Numbered from the stretch's first letter, positions 1-12,490 are shown. The stretch: 64,000 bases of DNA from Opisthorchis felineus (GCA_004794785.1 SJOL01008894.1:552315-616314), one strand, 5' to 3'. Numbers and translations: made by a program. Notes: generated by a model not told the origin, from the sequence alone.

Positions 1-726
1 GAGCTCTTAAAGATCGTCAACTTTTAGAAGGATATCCGGTTCTATACGGCTCTACTGTAAACTGATGAACGACGAAGAACCAAAAGCTTTCATCTCCTTA
101 GCCGAGGGAAAGCTCGTAAAATTAACCTACGGCTTAACGGTGCTTTACCTAGAGAATCACAGGCTTCGCACCAGCCTGAGGAATGTGCTCCCCGCCGCAA
201 CAGTTTGAACCTGGTTCAAAATCAAACGACTGTGTTCCTTCATTCTCAAAGATAGAGTGACTGCCATGCCCGAAATGTGTTATTATGCTCAATCCATTGA
301 CTCCGTGCACCGTAATACATTGGAGACAGGACTAGGAAACTCTGGCAAAGAATAAAGAATCATAATCGAATGAGGACACTAGCCGTTAAAATGGACAAAA
401 TCGGAAGGTGCAACCAACCAATCATTCTCGAGAGGGTCAAACCCTAACGCAATGTGCAAAACAAGGGAAGAAAACTGCTGAACACAGGAGGCATCGGGAT
501 AGTCCGTCAGGTGAAAGAAGATGGAGCACAACTCAACACAGATCTTAAAAGGACCGATGAATTCACAAAAAAAGCTTTCTCTCAAATAGCCAGTCACGCT
601 GAGAGCTAATAGATACTCTTCAAATACTAGGTAAACGCACGCGAACAAGGAGGAGGTGCCCACTCAACTGATTACTGATCAGGTTTCCTCTTTTGGTGAC
701 GAAACAATTGTAGGTCAACTACGAAG

Positions 727-810
727 CTTGGCGAACAGATCAACAGCCATCTGATCAACAATTATAACCGACCTTGGTTAGTTTCTGGAACTAGGCGAAA
801 TAGGCTCAGC
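727..810 (+). repeat. Dispersed repeat, also at 60401-60490 and partly at 3017-3050
   Basis: TTGGCGAACAGATCAACAGC and ATCTGATCAA here correspond to CTCGGCGAACAGATGAATAGC and ACCTGATCAA at 60401-60490, and TTTGGCGAGCCGATTAACGG at 3017-3050. All share a GCCAAG/GCCAAA-type lead. Family unknown. Confidence 0.6.
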
Positions 811-1269
811 TACATCGTGGTGTCCAGCCAGGTTATCTGTATTATTTACATGACACCTGTCAATCAGCCAATCAGCTGTCACTGAGACTATTTCCATGGA
901 ACTCATTGTCGGCAACACACATCTGTTGTGCGTGGTTACAGAATCACGATACAACCCGCTCTGACTACCTAAAGTCATCGTATTGGTGTCTTAAAGAGGA
1001 TGTATCTTGACGTGCAGACAATATAGTCTCTACCCCAGCTTGTTCCCTGAAGTCCACTATAATCAGGGACTTGCGTTAAACAATGTGCCTTGGCTTTTTC
1101 AACTGTATGACTTGAGAAGAATCTCAGGAAAACTTGTTAGTCTTTATCTTATCTTATCCTAAATAAGAACTTTCGGGACAATTCTGTTTTCTTTGAGATT
1201 GATGTAACCCGAGTATTCGGACTCTGTATGCCACCATCAACGGCAAGTGAGTGCTACCTTCATTTCTGT

Positions 1270-1445
1270 TCAGCGGCTCATGGCGGAACGTTTAAGTGTT
1301 CAACCAGTGGCCGGAAGGTCACTGAGTTTCGTGAGATCATCACAGCTGGTGATTTTCGGTAAGGATAAAACAGCCGTATCAGTGCTTCTCCGCTTTTCTT
1401 CGTAGATTGGCTTCTATGACAGAAGTAAACTTGAAATGAAAATAC
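1270..1445 (+). mobile_element. SINE copy, tRNA-Ser/Leu-like head
   Basis: It opens GCTCATGGCGGAACGTTTAAG, resembling the tRNA-Ser/Leu 5' region with an A box. It continues with GGCCGGAAGGTC, GAGTTTCGTGAGA and CAGCTGGTGATT, and ends in CAGTGCTTCTCCGCTTTTC. All of these recur in the other family members. Confidence 0.6.
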
Positions 1446-1759
1446 TACCACCTGCCAAAAATAAAATTTCCAGGCAGGTGGTGTTTTAGACATACGATCT
1501 CTATACTCCAATAGATCAATCAACTTGCTTATCCCTTCTTTTTTTGGGTGGGAGGGGAGGGGAGAGAGGTTTGTGTTTAGTCTCCCGTTCCGGAACCATT
1601 GGCTCAACACATTAGTCCACTTAGCTGATCCTACGACACCCATAAACACAAAACCCTCATTTGACAGGGAATTTCCAGAAGTGTGTGACAGTTCCAATAA
1701 ACATCTTGTACACGTAAACAATGAAAGACATTGGCATTTGGATTACAATAAAATCTATG

Positions 1760-2693
1760 CTAGATATCTACAAAGTGTTGGTCTACACTCTCAGTAAATG
1801 CTGGCGTAGGGGTTTTGGAATCTGACAATTTATAAATCTCGGTCGAATCTAACAGAGATCCTTTCGATATCGGTTCAACTATTGCTTGGAACGAGGATGT
1901 GTTTATCAGTGAGGCAGAGCTGGTCGGAGACTCACTGCAGAAGTATTGATTGCCTGATTCGAAAGAGGGAGATTGTGGTGACCAGGGTCCCACATCATCC
2001 GGCATAACTCTCGGATCTACGTAGACGAATGTATCAGAATGTATAGGACACCGCCGGATCTTTGGTTGAGGTATTAGTGGTGAGCAGTGTGACTGTGAGA
2101 CCGTCAAGGGGTTAAGTGTGAGGGTGATGGACCTGGCACCAAGCAATCCGACATCACTTGTGGTTATGAGAAGCGGTGTGACCGATCGAGCTGCTGAATT
2201 CGGGTTTGCTCTGTGTAACTCCATTCTCGCAGCAGCTGCATGGACGTCCGATTTGTATTGCACTTTGGTTGGCATAGATGGGCTTTGTCTTTGCACAAAG
2301 TGAGGCATAACGATAGTTTTCTCAATTGTGTTTGGATTGGCTTTGTCGGATTTGCGTCGAGTGCAATCAAGCCGCTTAAAGTTTAGCCGATAGGCAAGAA
2401 AGATGAGTGAACAAAGCACAATGCAACCAGCGGCGGATAAAGAGATTAGGAGCCAGATATTCACTTGAGAATGGATGGCAGCTGAGTCGACTTTTGACTG
2501 GGGCTTGCCCGGTTCTGTCGAAATTCCACTGGAGATTCTCGGAAACGTACTGTCTACAAAATGACTAACTGCGGGTTTTACTGCATCGGATTCTGTAATC
2601 AGTCGACTGCGTTCATCCACCGAACTGTGTTCGGCACTGTCACCGGCAGGTCTTGATTGGTTCGGGTGTGTTCCATTATTGGCCTTGGAGTAA
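1760..2693 (-). CDS. nrxn: Neurexin-like protein, last exon: stalk end, transmembrane segment, cytoplasmic tail
   Basis: This is the terminal coding exon. It opens after a pyrimidine-rich stretch ending CCCATTAG (AG at 2695-2694) and stays open to a TAG at 1762-1760. The first ~80 residues are polar, Ser/Pro/Thr-rich and contain an NGT sequon, as expected for a juxtamembrane stalk. A hydrophobic segment begins VNIWLLISLS (about 2464-2387) and is followed by basic residues (RLNFKRLD...RRK), which fixes the orientation as type I. The cytoplasmic part is about 208 residues, much longer than the roughly 55 residues usual in neurexins, and rich in Ser/Thr/Pro. It ends F-V-D-I, a hydrophobic-x-hydrophobic PDZ ligand; neurexins use such an end to bind CASK and Mint. 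The tail itself is not recognisably neurexin. Assignment rests on position downstream of LNS6, same strand, topology and C-terminus. The phase does not join directly to the 10018-9708 exon. Confidence 0.68.
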
Positions 2694-5600
2694 CTAATGG
2701 GTTGAAAATCAAATAGAAAGGGTATGGTTGTGAATTCCCGATGGACTGATGTGCAGTAGCTTGAAATCGATCACCAGGTACAATTTATAAGTAGTTGATA
2801 CTCCGTATATTGTCCGATGCTACAGGGAACATTTACCACGTGAGACAGACAGGCTTGACGATTTGGGGTCCATCACTTTTTGGCCAGGTGGCCTTTGACT
2901 AGCTCACTGAACTTTTCGGGTGGCTTGCAAACGGCCCGTCATCCGTCGGGGCTACATCACTGGTGTGCAAACCAAGGTAAGCACAGATGGCATCTTCTTG
3001 TCTAGTTTGCTAGTCAGTTGCCAAGTTTGGCGAGCCGATTAACGGCCACAAAATGAACATCCAGTAAAGATGCCCTAGTTCCAAATATTTTGCGACCGAA
3101 CATTCTATACACTCAACATTTAGTAGGATAGGTTTGACGTTTTCAGTATCCGGCTCCATCCTTATGGTCACTAGCGCCAGTTTCAGTAACTCAAAAAAGC
3201 TCAACATCATAAGCCGTAGACCGAAATAATGTCCACCTGTCTATACCTGTTCACCGCACACCGGATATAACCCGGCCAAACTGCACGGCTGACAACAAGA
3301 AAATAAACGTTCTAATCGGAAAAGTTATTGTTCCCTTAGTCAAATTTACTGAGAACATATAGCAATGAAATAATTCAAATGTATATCAGGTCCATCGTCA
3401 ACCAAATGCGATAGTTTAGGGGGTGGGGATCCGTGACAGTGGATGAACCGCCTCTTTAATAACTATGTAAACATTGCAATTTTTGTCAGAATCAACAGTT
3501 TTGATAAACAATGTCCGAGGGACCTTCAGTCATCCCGATTGGCTGGACAAGAGCTTCTTTGTGAAAAAAATCCTCAAAGATGCAGACCCAAGACTACGTC
3601 TGCACACACCTCTTAGTTGATATTGGTCGACATTGTTGTAGTGCTGCAAAAGGATTCGCATTATCCTACACAGTATCTGCGGGAATTTCGGTGATGACTG
3701 TCAAAACCTTCTGGGATACAAAATATCTAATAAACGCATGCATCTAGTAAAGTCACTTGTGACATCCAAACAGAAATGTGAACCGACTCACATCTTTGAA
3801 TGCGTGAATTTTAGGTAAAAAACACAACAAAAAACAGAGGTGAACTCACTGTTTAAAATAACTGTCGGGCGCGAAGTGACCTTTAAATTTTGGCACATAT
3901 TGGATGTTCGCATATCTTGTCACGTGAACAAATGGTCGGTATGTCAAGCCGGCTGCTAGATCATTTAGTAAAAGGCCATTGTAATATGCACCTGGGGAGG
4001 AAAAACAGTGAGAAATTAGAAAAGTTGACCTTCGGATTATTTGCTGCGACTAACAATCTTGTTATCAACTTTTCATCAGCATTCCAGGTGATATCATCCG
4101 TGCGTATTGATGTGGTAGTGCATTTGTTTCCAGGCATTCGCCTGCACCGTCAGGTAGGACGGTCTGCAGGGCAGGTGTGAAATATCCACAGTGATTGTAA
4201 AAACACTTTTTAACTTTTGATCAAGCGTTTGTTCCGAAAATGCCTCCTGTCTGAAAGCTAGCCCTTGTGTCTCGACCCAGTTCGTCCGGTTGATTCACAA
4301 CAAGTCCGAGAGTCATTTGAGAATTGGGTTCGCTCCAATTTAACTGGTTTATCAGTAGTTCCTATATTCTTCTACTTCAGGAGTTGAAAGTCCGAAAAGT
4401 GTACGTAAACGGTAGTCATCCAGTGAAAGCCGTGCCTGCCACACAAGGCTCCTTAAAGGGAGGCTGTTCTCCAACAGAGCACAAATTAAAAACTCCTTCT
4501 CGGATGCCCATTATATTTTGTGTATCTAGAGGGAACAACACACCTACTAGGCGATCAGTGGCATCTCTTTTCAGGGACCAGCTAACGTACGAAGAATCTA
4601 TTGAGACACGTGATACACAGAAACGCAAGCAAAATAACGCAGGTTAAGGGGAACGCAGGGCCGTTCTGAATGACGTAAGGTATGGGGACATTTCATAGCG
4701 CTAGGGGTTTCTAATCTGCTTAGGTACAAAGTGAACTGCCTAAGCAAACTCGGATTTAGAATTATATGGATAAGATTTGTTAAATATGGGAGTCATACTA
4801 CTCCATTTACTCTACGATCCGGATCTGAGTAACCACATTATAGTTGGTCACTGTGGCATATGTATCCGCTGCCTAACGATGTGAAGTATTTTAGTGAGGA
4901 CTGCATCAGTAACACATCTGTAGGGGAAGCTGGCTCCTGGATGCCCCACGACAGTGAACGAAGAAGGAGTCGGTGGACGAGGGCTGAGGGATAATTTATC
5001 ACAACCTTTCCAGGAAATACCACAGAAAGTTAACTGCATCTGTGGACAGCAATGAAATAAACATTTCAATGTAGCACGTTGTCAACAGGCTTTGGGAACC
5101 TGGTCGAACAAAAACTCAGAACCAAGCCACAGGCAAACTTTAGTTTGTTAGTCTAACAAAAACCTACTCGTTATCCGGATCGCTTGAGTGAAGGGTTCTC
5201 GAGCCACGTCGAAGGAAAATTACGTGGGTTTCAAAAGGGGATTTGCAGCGATCCAATGGCATTCCGTCTGGCAGTAGCCTAGTTTGATTCGGACTAACGT
5301 GCTATTGCAAGGTTGCATTGAACCTCATACCAAAAAGCCTTTGAGATGGTGAGTGGATCTGCGTGTTTGATGTCCAAGCCACTTCAATATGACTAGATTT
5401 ATTAGTCGGTTGCTTGCGCACTAGTGCAGAGCAAATGCTCAAAAGCTAGCCAATGTTCGCTCTGCTTTGAGTGCGACTGTGGTAAAAAATCTCAAGATGG
5501 AACACAAAAAGCACGGTCGTTTCGTACGACCAGATTTCAGTTGTCTTTCGTTGCTATTTCACTGAGAGTTTTGAGGGAGTTTACCAAAGGTTGTGTAACA

Positions 5601-8600
5601 TGACCTTGTAACTAATCAGTCCTGAGGAGAAAACTTGATTTTGAATAAAAGTAGTTTTATAGTAAAGTATGAATGGCCATACAGCATACTACGAACTCTT
5701 CCTACTGGTCGATACTGAACATGAGTTAAGAACGAAAGAGGTAATACAGACGTTGTGCAGGCAACTGAGTGACTCAAACGTTTTGCATGGAAGCTCAGCC
5801 AGGAGTGTATGTCGAAATACGGGACACGCTGCTTGACGCGTACAAAATTCATTTGGGCGAACAAAAAGTTTCATTTAAAAAGCCTCATCTGGAAGTTCTC
5901 ACAGTTATTCCGACAAACTTTGCCGCCATCTGGTGCACTGTCTTTGCACCCTATTCTTTGTCCTCAAAACATACCTTACCCGACGGACGTCGGAAAACAC
6001 TGTTCCTGTGGTAGTTACTTTTTGGAGGCAGATGAACAGATATTACGTCTGACCACAAACTTGTCAAACTTTGACTAAATTTCAGCTGACTTAAGATGCG
6101 TGATGTTATTTGTTTAAAGTGTTAGAGGTTCTTTTTTACTTGAAAAGAACGGAGACTCATTTTACTTAAGGTAGTGATGGGGTGAGAGACCGATACTTGC
6201 TCAAACAACAATAAGAGTACACCCAATGCAAGAGAGGATAAAGTACGAAGGATGATTGGATTAATTATTGGAAATATTTCATGGAAACAACGCATTTATT
6301 TGGTCAAGTCAAGTTGTTGCAAACGCTCATAGGGTGTTAGTTTAAAAGCATTGTTTACGTCTGAAGAGGCTTGGAAATCGGCTTGAAATTCGAGTCTGAT
6401 GTGGTCGAACAGTCAAATATCTAACTGGATACTCCATGGGGTTTCGTGATTTGTTCACTGCTGTTAATTTCAGATAAGAGTGGAACAGCGGCGTAGTGTC
6501 TCCCGGCTTTTGAAAACGTTGGTTTTATTCGCAGGGCAAAAACTCCATTAAAACACATTGTTGGCCCTCCATTTTTGCAAGCATCAATCCATATTGTAGC
6601 ATGCATTTCACCAAAACGCTAACCTGACAGATGCATCGGGTGATGCCGATTTGCATTTTCAATGGATGGTCATGTTTTTGATGTTTGGACAGAATTGAAC
6701 ACGAATTGAAACACTATGTAGAGGGATTTTGAGGGTCAGAAGCTCGGTTACTGTGCCTGCCTGATGAGCCACAGGAAAGACTATCAAAGAGTTTTCGGTA
6801 ATCCAGAAAATAGTACGTTCAGTCAAGACAATACACAGCAGTCTGATAATCAAGTGAGGCAAATTTGCCGAACACTCTCGGTCTTGGCTTTGTCATTACG
6901 AAAGATGGCTGGGACGGCAGTCTCCTGCAAAACGTTTACCCCTGGTCTGTATTCAAGGTCATACGCCTAAGTGACTCCACCTAAAAGCACAGAGGATACC
7001 TAGGTCCTTATTAAGAAAACCCAGTGAGCTGGGGCCAAATACAGTCGGGATCGAATGCTAGCATAACAGGTTTGAGGTCCTTGAGAAGCATTCAGAAACC
7101 CCGTCGATGGTGTTGACCAGACAACTGGCAAGACAAGGGTATGACGACAAAAATGCATGTGTGACCGACACAAAAGGAAATCGACATAGGTTCAGGAGGG
7201 TTCGGTAAACAGTCGGTAGTTTTCAAATGGACAACGTTTCGCTTTTGACACAAAAGATTCATCAGGTCAAGTGAGCAGATCACCAAGTTGGCCAGGTTTT
7301 AGGGCAGACGGGCAACCACTCAGTAAGAACTCTTCAGATTAGCACACTAGATCAGTGTTGAATGTCACTTAAAAGGTCTTGTCGGTTAGTGTGGTTGCCT
7401 AAACATTGCGGTTGATGGGTTGGGAGAGGCCTTTAATCTTCCACTCCAAGGTACTTCAATCGGTGATCCACTTTGGGTGCAACTGGCAGATTTCGTTGGT
7501 CTTTGTGGGCTTGTGAGTGCTACGACAATTTAGTTGGGGGGTTGGAAGGTTGGTGAAATTAAGTGCAATTGAGATCTAAGCTACTTGTTTTGATGACTCA
7601 TCCTTCTGATTACCGCACACCAACGCGTGTCAGCTCGGGTGATCCAAAACCATTCTCCACATGCTTGCCAGTTCTACGCCTTCTGTTCTATTAACACTGG
7701 GATGCTTGGCAATCTACACCGCCTTGGCCATCAGCCTCTGTGGCATGAACTGTAGTCCTCTCCTCAAAACCTCAACGTTTTCTAAATCTATTTTATGTCC
7801 CATGTCCAGTCCACGTGCCGCCATTGCCTAGTATCTCAGTAACACTCGATCTTCATCTGCATTGCTCGGCGGCCTCTTTATTTTTCTCCTTCGCTCTCCA
7901 ATTCTGGTGTGAAGTTCCCTGGCCGTCTGTTCTATGTAGACCTTAGTGCAGTCGTTACACTTAATTCTGTAGGCACAGTCACTGGTTCTGTTCACCGGGA
8001 GGCGATCATTCAATTGCACCAGTGCAGACTGCAGATTTTTTCCCTTTTGGAAAGCTACCCTTAAGTTAGGCATGTCTAGGATCCTTCGAATGTCCTCCAC
8101 TGTCCCTGGTTTACATGGAATAACAGGAGTCCCAATCCATTCGCTAGAGAGTTTCGCCACCGGCGTCAACAACCTTCACCTAATCAAACTACCTGGATGT
8201 CCTCTACCCCGAAGTTTGTTCTTTACTTCATTTTGGGCAGCTGTCCGATCCTAGTTAAAAATATGGCTGTATCTAATGACCGTGCAGATTCAGCGGCCGT
8301 ATCAGTCAACCACAATGAGTTGGTTTCAACTGACAGTGGACAACAGAGAGCATGCAGCGACAGTCTATGGGTAATGCGGCTACAATGGGCAGAATATGTA
8401 AGTTAGTTTAGTCCAATGAATGATAAGGTGCGTGGTATGCCTTCCAGGATTGCTCAGGACCCCGCCAGGATCGAAAGGAAACTGTTCAAATGAGAGAGAT
8501 GTGAGTATAAATTCTACAAATCACGCAACCACTTACAACTAATTTATGTAAGTAATCTACCTTTTGTGTTCCGTTTCACTTTTGAAGCAGACCATTGAAA

Positions 8601-9707
8601 ACTACTGATAAAACCAGTGATAAGGAAAAAAAGATATTACCGTGGAAGTAAATCTCTTCAGATACACTACAAAAACTAGCCCATCGTAGACAACATATAC
8701 CACAAGCAAGTCGTTCCGAATGGATGCCCATTGTAACCTGTTCCAGCCTCAAACTGTGATGATTTGGTCAGTAGGATACATTCTCCTTCAGCAGGATGCC
8801 AGCGATGCTAAATATATGCCATTGATACATTTGTATTTTAGAACCATTGTCGAACCTATGGTTTTTTCTAACTGGGCGTTTTTAATGCACCGCGCTTTTC
8901 ATGAACCCGACCTTTATTACCCTGACAATTATGCGGGAGGTCATATAACGTGTATCTGTTGAGATCAAAACAGCCACCGGAATAAATGTTCATTTGCTGC
9001 CGACATCTTTCTGGTTAATCCATTTGGTTTTGTCAAAACCTAGCTGTAACATTTTTCTCAAAATTAAAACGACAGCTTTTTCTTTTTGTCCAACCGGACC
9101 GATCTTTACAAATAAATTGAATTCTTGCGCAGCGTAAATACCTTTGAACACCTATAACTTTCAGGATATCCGTCTCAACTTAGTCTGTTTTGTTTAAACT
9201 CAGCGATGCATACAATGTTCATCCAAACTCCTCACCTATTGTGCAACCAGGCCCAAGGCGTACATCTTTCGGGAGCGATTTCCTGTCGACGGTGGGTTTG
9301 ACAGACAACAGTGCGAAACATTACTTTCCGCTCCAAATCATAACCATTCACTCTGTTTACAAATTCAAGGTATATTCACGCCCCTTAACTAGAAACGCCA
9401 TTGTGCATAGCATGTTTAATGGCGTACTGTGTAAACGAAGTGAACGTGCTCAGGTTGCCATGTTAAAATGATTGTTCTCACGTAGGACGCATTGACCAAT
9501 AATCATGTACAACTTTCCTTTGAAAACAAGAGACATCCCCATCACAGAGAACAACACTGGAAGTCCTTCCAAAAACTTCACCCACTCGAATTGTTTCAAT
9601 CTTCTATACAGTGGATCGAAATTGTGCAGATCAAGCCCTGAATGTCACCGTCACTGTATGAAGAACCTTACAGAAAGTCGCGGCAATCCTTCAACAGATG
9701 TGCTTAC
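2694..9707 (-). other. Neurexin intron (or introns) between LNS6 end and transmembrane exon; holds a Penelope relic
   Basis: This is a 7 kb stretch without a convincing gene except a degenerate Penelope-like element (listed separately) and a copy of a small dispersed repeat near 3017-3050. Because the flanking exon phases disagree (0 on the upstream side, 2 on the downstream side), a short extra exon is expected here. None could be singled out. Several open stretches on both strands (for example 5616-5864 minus, 4324-4647 plus, 6421-6606 minus) lack domain resemblance or a convincing pair of splice sites. Confidence 0.5.
7630..8244 (-). pseudogene. Penelope-like retroelement relic, C-terminal GIY-YIG endonuclease region
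   Basis: A single minus-strand frame reads through about 205 codons interrupted by three in-frame stops: a TGA near 8177, and two TAGs, one after ...VLLRY and one after ...LMAKAV. The translation has the order typical of the 3' end of Penelope-like elements. First comes a linker (NKLRGRGHPGSLI). Then follows a segment ending in CAYRIKCNDCTKVYIEQT, the Cys-containing GIY-YIG-type motif where intact copies have YIG(E/Q)T. Then come RIGERRRKIKR, GHKIDLENVEVL, and NRTEGVELASMW before a final TGA at 7632-7630. The glycine of YIG is replaced by Glu, so the nuclease is presumably inactive. The reverse transcriptase part upstream was not found, so this is a 5'-truncated dead copy lying inside the neurexin intron. 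Family assignment is firm; subfamily cannot be given. Confidence 0.8.
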
Positions 9708-10018
9708 CACCAGCTGCAGAAAGATTTCACAACTTTTTGTGGTTGAAGCCAAATGTATTTGCTGCAAGCGCTGCAAGCGCCGTCTAAAGCATACATTGGC
9801 TTCATAACGATGCACATAATCGGCTAAAACACCCAGCCTACCGGCAGTCTTGTAGTCAAACACATCCAGGCACGAGGCAAGCAATCTAACTTGCCCCGGA
9901 AAAGCAAAAATACCCCAGATATCGCATGTTGGCGATCCGAAAAGTAATACACTTTTGATATAGGCGCCACTGATGAATGTATTTTTTATCCAACTGGATA
10001 CAAGGTACTCGGGTGCTT
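9708..10018 (-). CDS. nrxn: Neurexin exon: end of LNS6 (laminin G) domain and start of stalk
   Basis: The exon follows GTGCAAGTTAG (AG at 10020-10019) and ends at a strong donor, GTG|GTAAGC (GT at 9707-9706). Entering with two bases, it joins the phase-1 end of the 16330-16162 exon without a stop and makes GAA (Glu) at the junction. The translation contains VLLFGSPTCD and then FPGQVRLLASCLDVFDYK, matching the final strands of a laminin G/LNS domain (hydrophobic strand, F-x-GQ, then a short hydrophobic run). About 50 further residues, basic then mixed, precede the donor and would form the stalk. The match is more divergent than the other LNS exons, and the phase agreement is an important part of the evidence. 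It leaves in phase 0. Confidence 0.62.
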
Positions 10019-12084
10019 CTAACTTGCACATTCATAAACCCAGTGGTTCCGGAACAACATATGCCAAATACACGTTCGGAAAACTACGGACCGCTGGACC
10101 GCTTTCGGTCAATACTCAAGGGTTAACTGACTGTTCTTCCTAGCAAATTGAGGTTTTCCATTTTGTCCAGCCGCTGCGCTGTAATCTTCTTTCAATAAGC
10201 TCAATTGAGATGCAACAACCTTACTCCCATCTTCAATTCAAAAGTTTAGTTACTTCGGTTAGTGATCAGAACGTTTTCCCGAGAAATTTTGCCCTCCGAT
10301 GATGTTGCTAGAATCATGTTTAACGAGTTATTTTCGTTGGAGGGTTACCCAGAGTGCCTGCTGTGACATTGGTTTCCGAGCTCTCTGACTCAGACGGAAT
10401 GGAGCGATAAGACGACACAATTAGTCACCTGCTAGTACCTAACTTTTGGCCAACTTTTTACTGCATCAGACATAGAGTAAGCAATATCCTGGAAAGGTAA
10501 TTCAACCTCGGTGTAGTTCCCAAGGTTTATCCCTCTTATTTCAATTGTAAGGGCTATTGCATACTTGGTAGTTGGCAGCCGTGTCTCGTTTTGCTCGGAC
10601 TGCTGCCCATAAACATAAGGTTTCCTCATGTCCTCTTGATCGCTGTAGGTCAACTTTCCACATCCCTTATGCTATTTACGTGCAATCTGTGCCCTGCTGT
10701 TGGTCACTTTCGTTTGAAAAGACGGAACTGTTTGCCGAGAGTTTTGAATAAACTAGCACCGTCATTTGTATCTCCCCACTATTCACGCTCCCATCTGGCG
10801 AGTTTGTTGGAGAGTGGTAGAAGCCGTGATTAACTGTCAATGGACTGTTCTGTTTTCTGTGATGTTACCCTTTTCCGGAATAATCCTGTAGAAAATCATC
10901 AACATGGAAAAAAATGGTTTAGCAACCATGAACCCAGAATTTACCGTGCTAAATTTAAACCGGCTGAAAATCATGGATGCTCACAAAGCTCTGTTGAGTC
11001 GTCGTGGTAGTTTGAGAAAATGCAACATCCTAAAAATTTAAACATTTTAAATGTTTTGTACATCCGATCTTTGGCAAAATGCCTTCGATTTGCTGGTATT
11101 TGTCCTCATGAACAACAAAAATACCAACAAAAATATCGGAGATTATTATCCATTGTAGATTACAAGAGAAAAACCGTCTTAAAGGAGAAGTCAAACTGGT
11201 CAGAAAGGTTTAGTCCATCCAGTGGTTTGCCGAATTTTTACGCTATCGTGTTTCCATGGGACACCTGACGGATGTTTTAATATTTCTTCGTAAATGCATC
11301 CGTGTTCTTGTTATATTCTTTGGAGCATCAACAACCCAGCAGATGAAAAAGGGTAAAAATATTTTGTAGCTGTTTTGTTAAAAAATATGAGGACGATTAA
11401 TGTTTTCAATTTTTGTAAACAAACGTGCACAATATTTGAGGTTAAACAGTATAGCGTCAAGTGATCACGCGCTCGCTGATCTAGTATTCCTCAAACAATC
11501 CTTCCTGAATCGGCTTATTTTGGAGGAAGCCATCTTGAAGATCGTGTTCGGGAAACATACCGCAAATACCGCATTCTTCCAGTATTTCAAAAGGTCACAG
11601 AAATCGGTCAGTTGTTTTCCGGACTATCCGTTCACCAAGTATGATGAACAATAAATCATCCAAAAAGCCAGCGCCAGGGTAAAAGACCGCTACACTTGAA
11701 AGGTCACTATTTTACGGTGCTTATTTAGGTTTTATTACAGCTTTTCTTCTGAGCTCAATCGCGCATACTCGCAGCACTCGTTCTCCACGAGGCGACAATT
11801 TCTGGGGAATTCTGAACGTCCACTGATTAGAGGGTGACCGAGAAAACTGGGCTGCCTTTTTACTGCACTGAACTGATAACACTTCCCCTCTGTCCGATGG
11901 ATGAAAAGTAAATTTTTATTTCACCCGAATGGATGGCCTAGCTAATCCGTTCATATCGACGATCCACACATTGCAGTGTAACACGGTGAACCTTTATAAT
12001 ACTCGACAGTCACCGTATTTCGTGATCCTAGGAATTTTTAGTTGGGACTTCGTCTTGTAATTGAAGCCAGTATATGCATAAAAG

Positions 12085-12235
12085 CCGAGAAGCACTGTAC
12101 AGCCGTTTCATCCTTGTTGAGAATCACCAGCTGTGTGCACTTCACAAAACTCTATTGGGGATTCTCGAAGCCGCGACCTCCCAGCTAGGTGTTTGAATCC
12201 TTAACCGTTCGGCCAAGAGCGGGTTGTCAACACTG
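12085..12235 (-). mobile_element. SINE copy, tRNA-Ser/Leu-like head
   Basis: Read on the minus strand it has the family order: TTGGCCGAACGGTTAAG near 12226-12210, an A-box-like head; then GAGGTCGCGGCTTCGAGAAT, the B-box region; then CAGCTGGTGATTCTCAACAA; then GTACAGTGCTTCTCGGCTTT. It is one of the least decayed copies. Confidence 0.72.
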
Positions 12236-12315
12236 TGATTAAATCGCACTTGGTTTAACTGGAGTGAGGATCACTCAACATAAGAAATATCGTGAATTTG
12301 GGGAAACCCGTGTTA

Positions 12316-12490
12316 TTGTGTGCTGCCGCTCGTGGCCGAACGGTTGTGTCCAGTCTACTGGCCTGGAGGTCGCGGGTACGGGACTCTCTGGAGTTTCGTG
12401 AGACGCTCAGTAAGGATGGAACAGTTATGCAGTGCTTCTGGGCTTTTTAGCTTAGATCTGGTTTACTAACGAGATGAAATCTCCATACAA
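12316..12490 (+). mobile_element. SINE copy, tRNA-Ser/Leu-like head
   Basis: The order is GCTCGTGGCCGAACGGTTG, then GGAGGTCGCGGGTACGGGAC in the B-box position, then CTCTGGAGTTTCGTGAGACG, then AACAGTTATGCAGTGCTTCT, then a tail with GAGATGAAATCTCC. It lies only about 80 bases from the inverted copy at 12.1 kb. Confidence 0.72.

Larger units (their letters stand above)
1..1759. other. Downstream flank of the neurexin gene; 3' UTR or intergenic
   Basis: This stretch lies beyond the stop codon of the neurexin last exon. It contains a dispersed repeat (727-810) and one SINE copy (about 1270-1445). I see no clear minus-strand AATAAA signal close to the stop, so the transcript end cannot be placed. 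ORFs at 379-663 and 1278-1721 (minus) and 1525-1797 (plus) are unsupported. Confidence 0.4.

Noticed and set aside
1278..1797. 147-codon minus and 90-codon plus ORFs near 1.5 kb
   Set aside because: They overlap a SINE copy and the region after the neurexin stop; no motif, and a chance frame in repeat DNA is the simpler reading.
2118..2370. Frames on both strands inside the transmembrane exon
   Set aside because: Shadows of the long minus-strand frame that carries the membrane segment and tail.
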